From the NCBI GenBank assembly GCA_903934295.1, contig CAIZNI010000065.1:59183-123182 (forward strand): a stretch of 64,000 nucleotides of DNA, given 5' to 3'. The first letter of the stretch is position 1; every line of letters begins with the position of its first letter. A program made the translations under genes and the position numbers. This document shows positions 63,930 to 64,000 of the stretch, one piece after another. This DNA is from an uncultured beta proteobacterium (lineage in GTDB: Bacteria; Pseudomonadota; Gammaproteobacteria; Burkholderiales; Burkholderiaceae_E). The notes beneath the pieces were generated by a model, which saw nothing but the letters and a program-made list of their open reading frames with translations, had not been told where the DNA came from and did not search any database.

Positions 63930-64000
63930 CGGTAGTAGTTTGCTTCAGCTTCGGCCGGCGGGACGTACCCGAGCGGCTCCATGAGTCTGTGATGGTTGAA
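63860..64000 (-). mobile_element. IS3-family insertion sequence, right end (continues outside)
   Basis: The end begins with TGAACCGCCCCGGG at 63860, similar to terminal repeats of IS3-family elements. The transposase C-terminus follows on the minus strand. The insertion interrupts the gene at 63270. The other end, target repeat and full transposase lie beyond 64000. Confidence 0.75.
63899..64000 (-). CDS. IS3-family transposase OrfB, C-terminal fragment
   Basis: The last 33 codons and stop (TGA at 63899-63901) are present; the rest is off the window. HHRLMEPLGYVPPAEAEANY matches the conserved end of the rve integrase domain of IS3-family OrfB, in which NxxRxHxxLGYxxPxE is typical. It catalyses transposition with its DDE site, not in view. 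The reading frame is intact as far as seen. Confidence 0.85.
   Translation of the reverse strand, partial: FNHHRLMEPLGYVPPAEAEANYYRQFTEQAIQA

Larger units (their letters stand above)
58366..64000 (+). mobile_element. Integrated genetic element at tRNA-Pro, left part
   Basis: From the tRNA end onwards all genes are of mobile-element type: tandem AlpA regulator, small unknown proteins, TOPRIM-DUF927 replication protein, Cys-motif protein and a conserved accessory protein. They are tightly packed on the plus strand with ATGA overlaps. No capsid, terminase, conjugation or integrase gene is seen before the window ends, so it may be a satellite-like or plasmid-like element. The integrase should lie at the far end. 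Confidence 0.7.

Overview
The window is about 64 kb of very GC-rich bacterial chromosome. It most likely comes from a betaproteobacterium of the Burkholderiales. The evidence is the block thrS-infC-rpmI-rplT-pheS-pheT-ihfA-merR-like-tRNA-Pro, four Bug/TctC-type periplasmic solute-binding proteins scattered among catabolic genes, and several families common in that order (DUF1631, DUF4197, DUF2946, YegD-type Hsp70). No rRNA, CRISPR array or restriction system was seen.

Region 1 (1-31 kb) is metabolic and accessory. It starts inside an M20 peptidase gene. A photolyase/CIA30 pair, an alpha/beta hydrolase preceded by a carboxymuconolactone decarboxylase remnant, a nitroreductase, a DUF4197 protein and an enoyl-CoA hydratase follow. 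Next come two divergent D-aminoacylase-type amidohydrolases (the second lacks a stop where the family ends), a second hydrolase, a Bug protein, a PhoD-like phosphatase, an ABC-F ATPase and a chagasin-like inhibitor. From 17.8 to 23.9 kb a tight plus-strand run links two Bug proteins, a DUF2817/M14-like peptidase, a flavin monooxygenase and a pair of CMD/alkylhydroperoxidase-family proteins. On the minus strand, 24-31 kb holds a Bug protein, a phosphonate-monoester-hydrolase-like sulfatase, and a thioredoxin-like, BNR-repeat, TonB-receptor and DUF2946 group that looks like a copper-related envelope cluster.

Region 2 (31-50 kb) holds a thiolase, a YegD-type Hsp70 next to a receiver-TPR protein whose phospho-acceptor Asp is Glu, a CaiB-type CoA-transferase, RutE, an MgtC/DUF4010 membrane protein, a MacB-like ABC exporter (ATPase, permease, adaptor), a hotdog thioesterase, a large DUF1631 protein, and a divergent FbpC/FbpB-like iron uptake pair.

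Region 3 (50-58.4 kb) is core translation: tRNA-Val, thrS, infC (starting at AUC), rpmI, rplT, pheS, pheT, ihfA, a MerR-type regulator and tRNA-Pro(GGG). A short Thr-containing reading frame followed by a strong intrinsic terminator lies just before thrS and looks like an attenuator.

Region 4 (58.4 kb to the end) is an integrated element abutting the 3' end of tRNA-Pro, whose T-stem and acceptor stem carry a mismatch and a wobble. The element has a tandem AlpA-type regulator, small unknown genes, a TOPRIM-DUF927 primase/helicase-like protein, a Cys-motif protein and an accessory gene truncated by an IS3-family insertion that runs off the window. No integrase is visible, so it should lie beyond the right edge.
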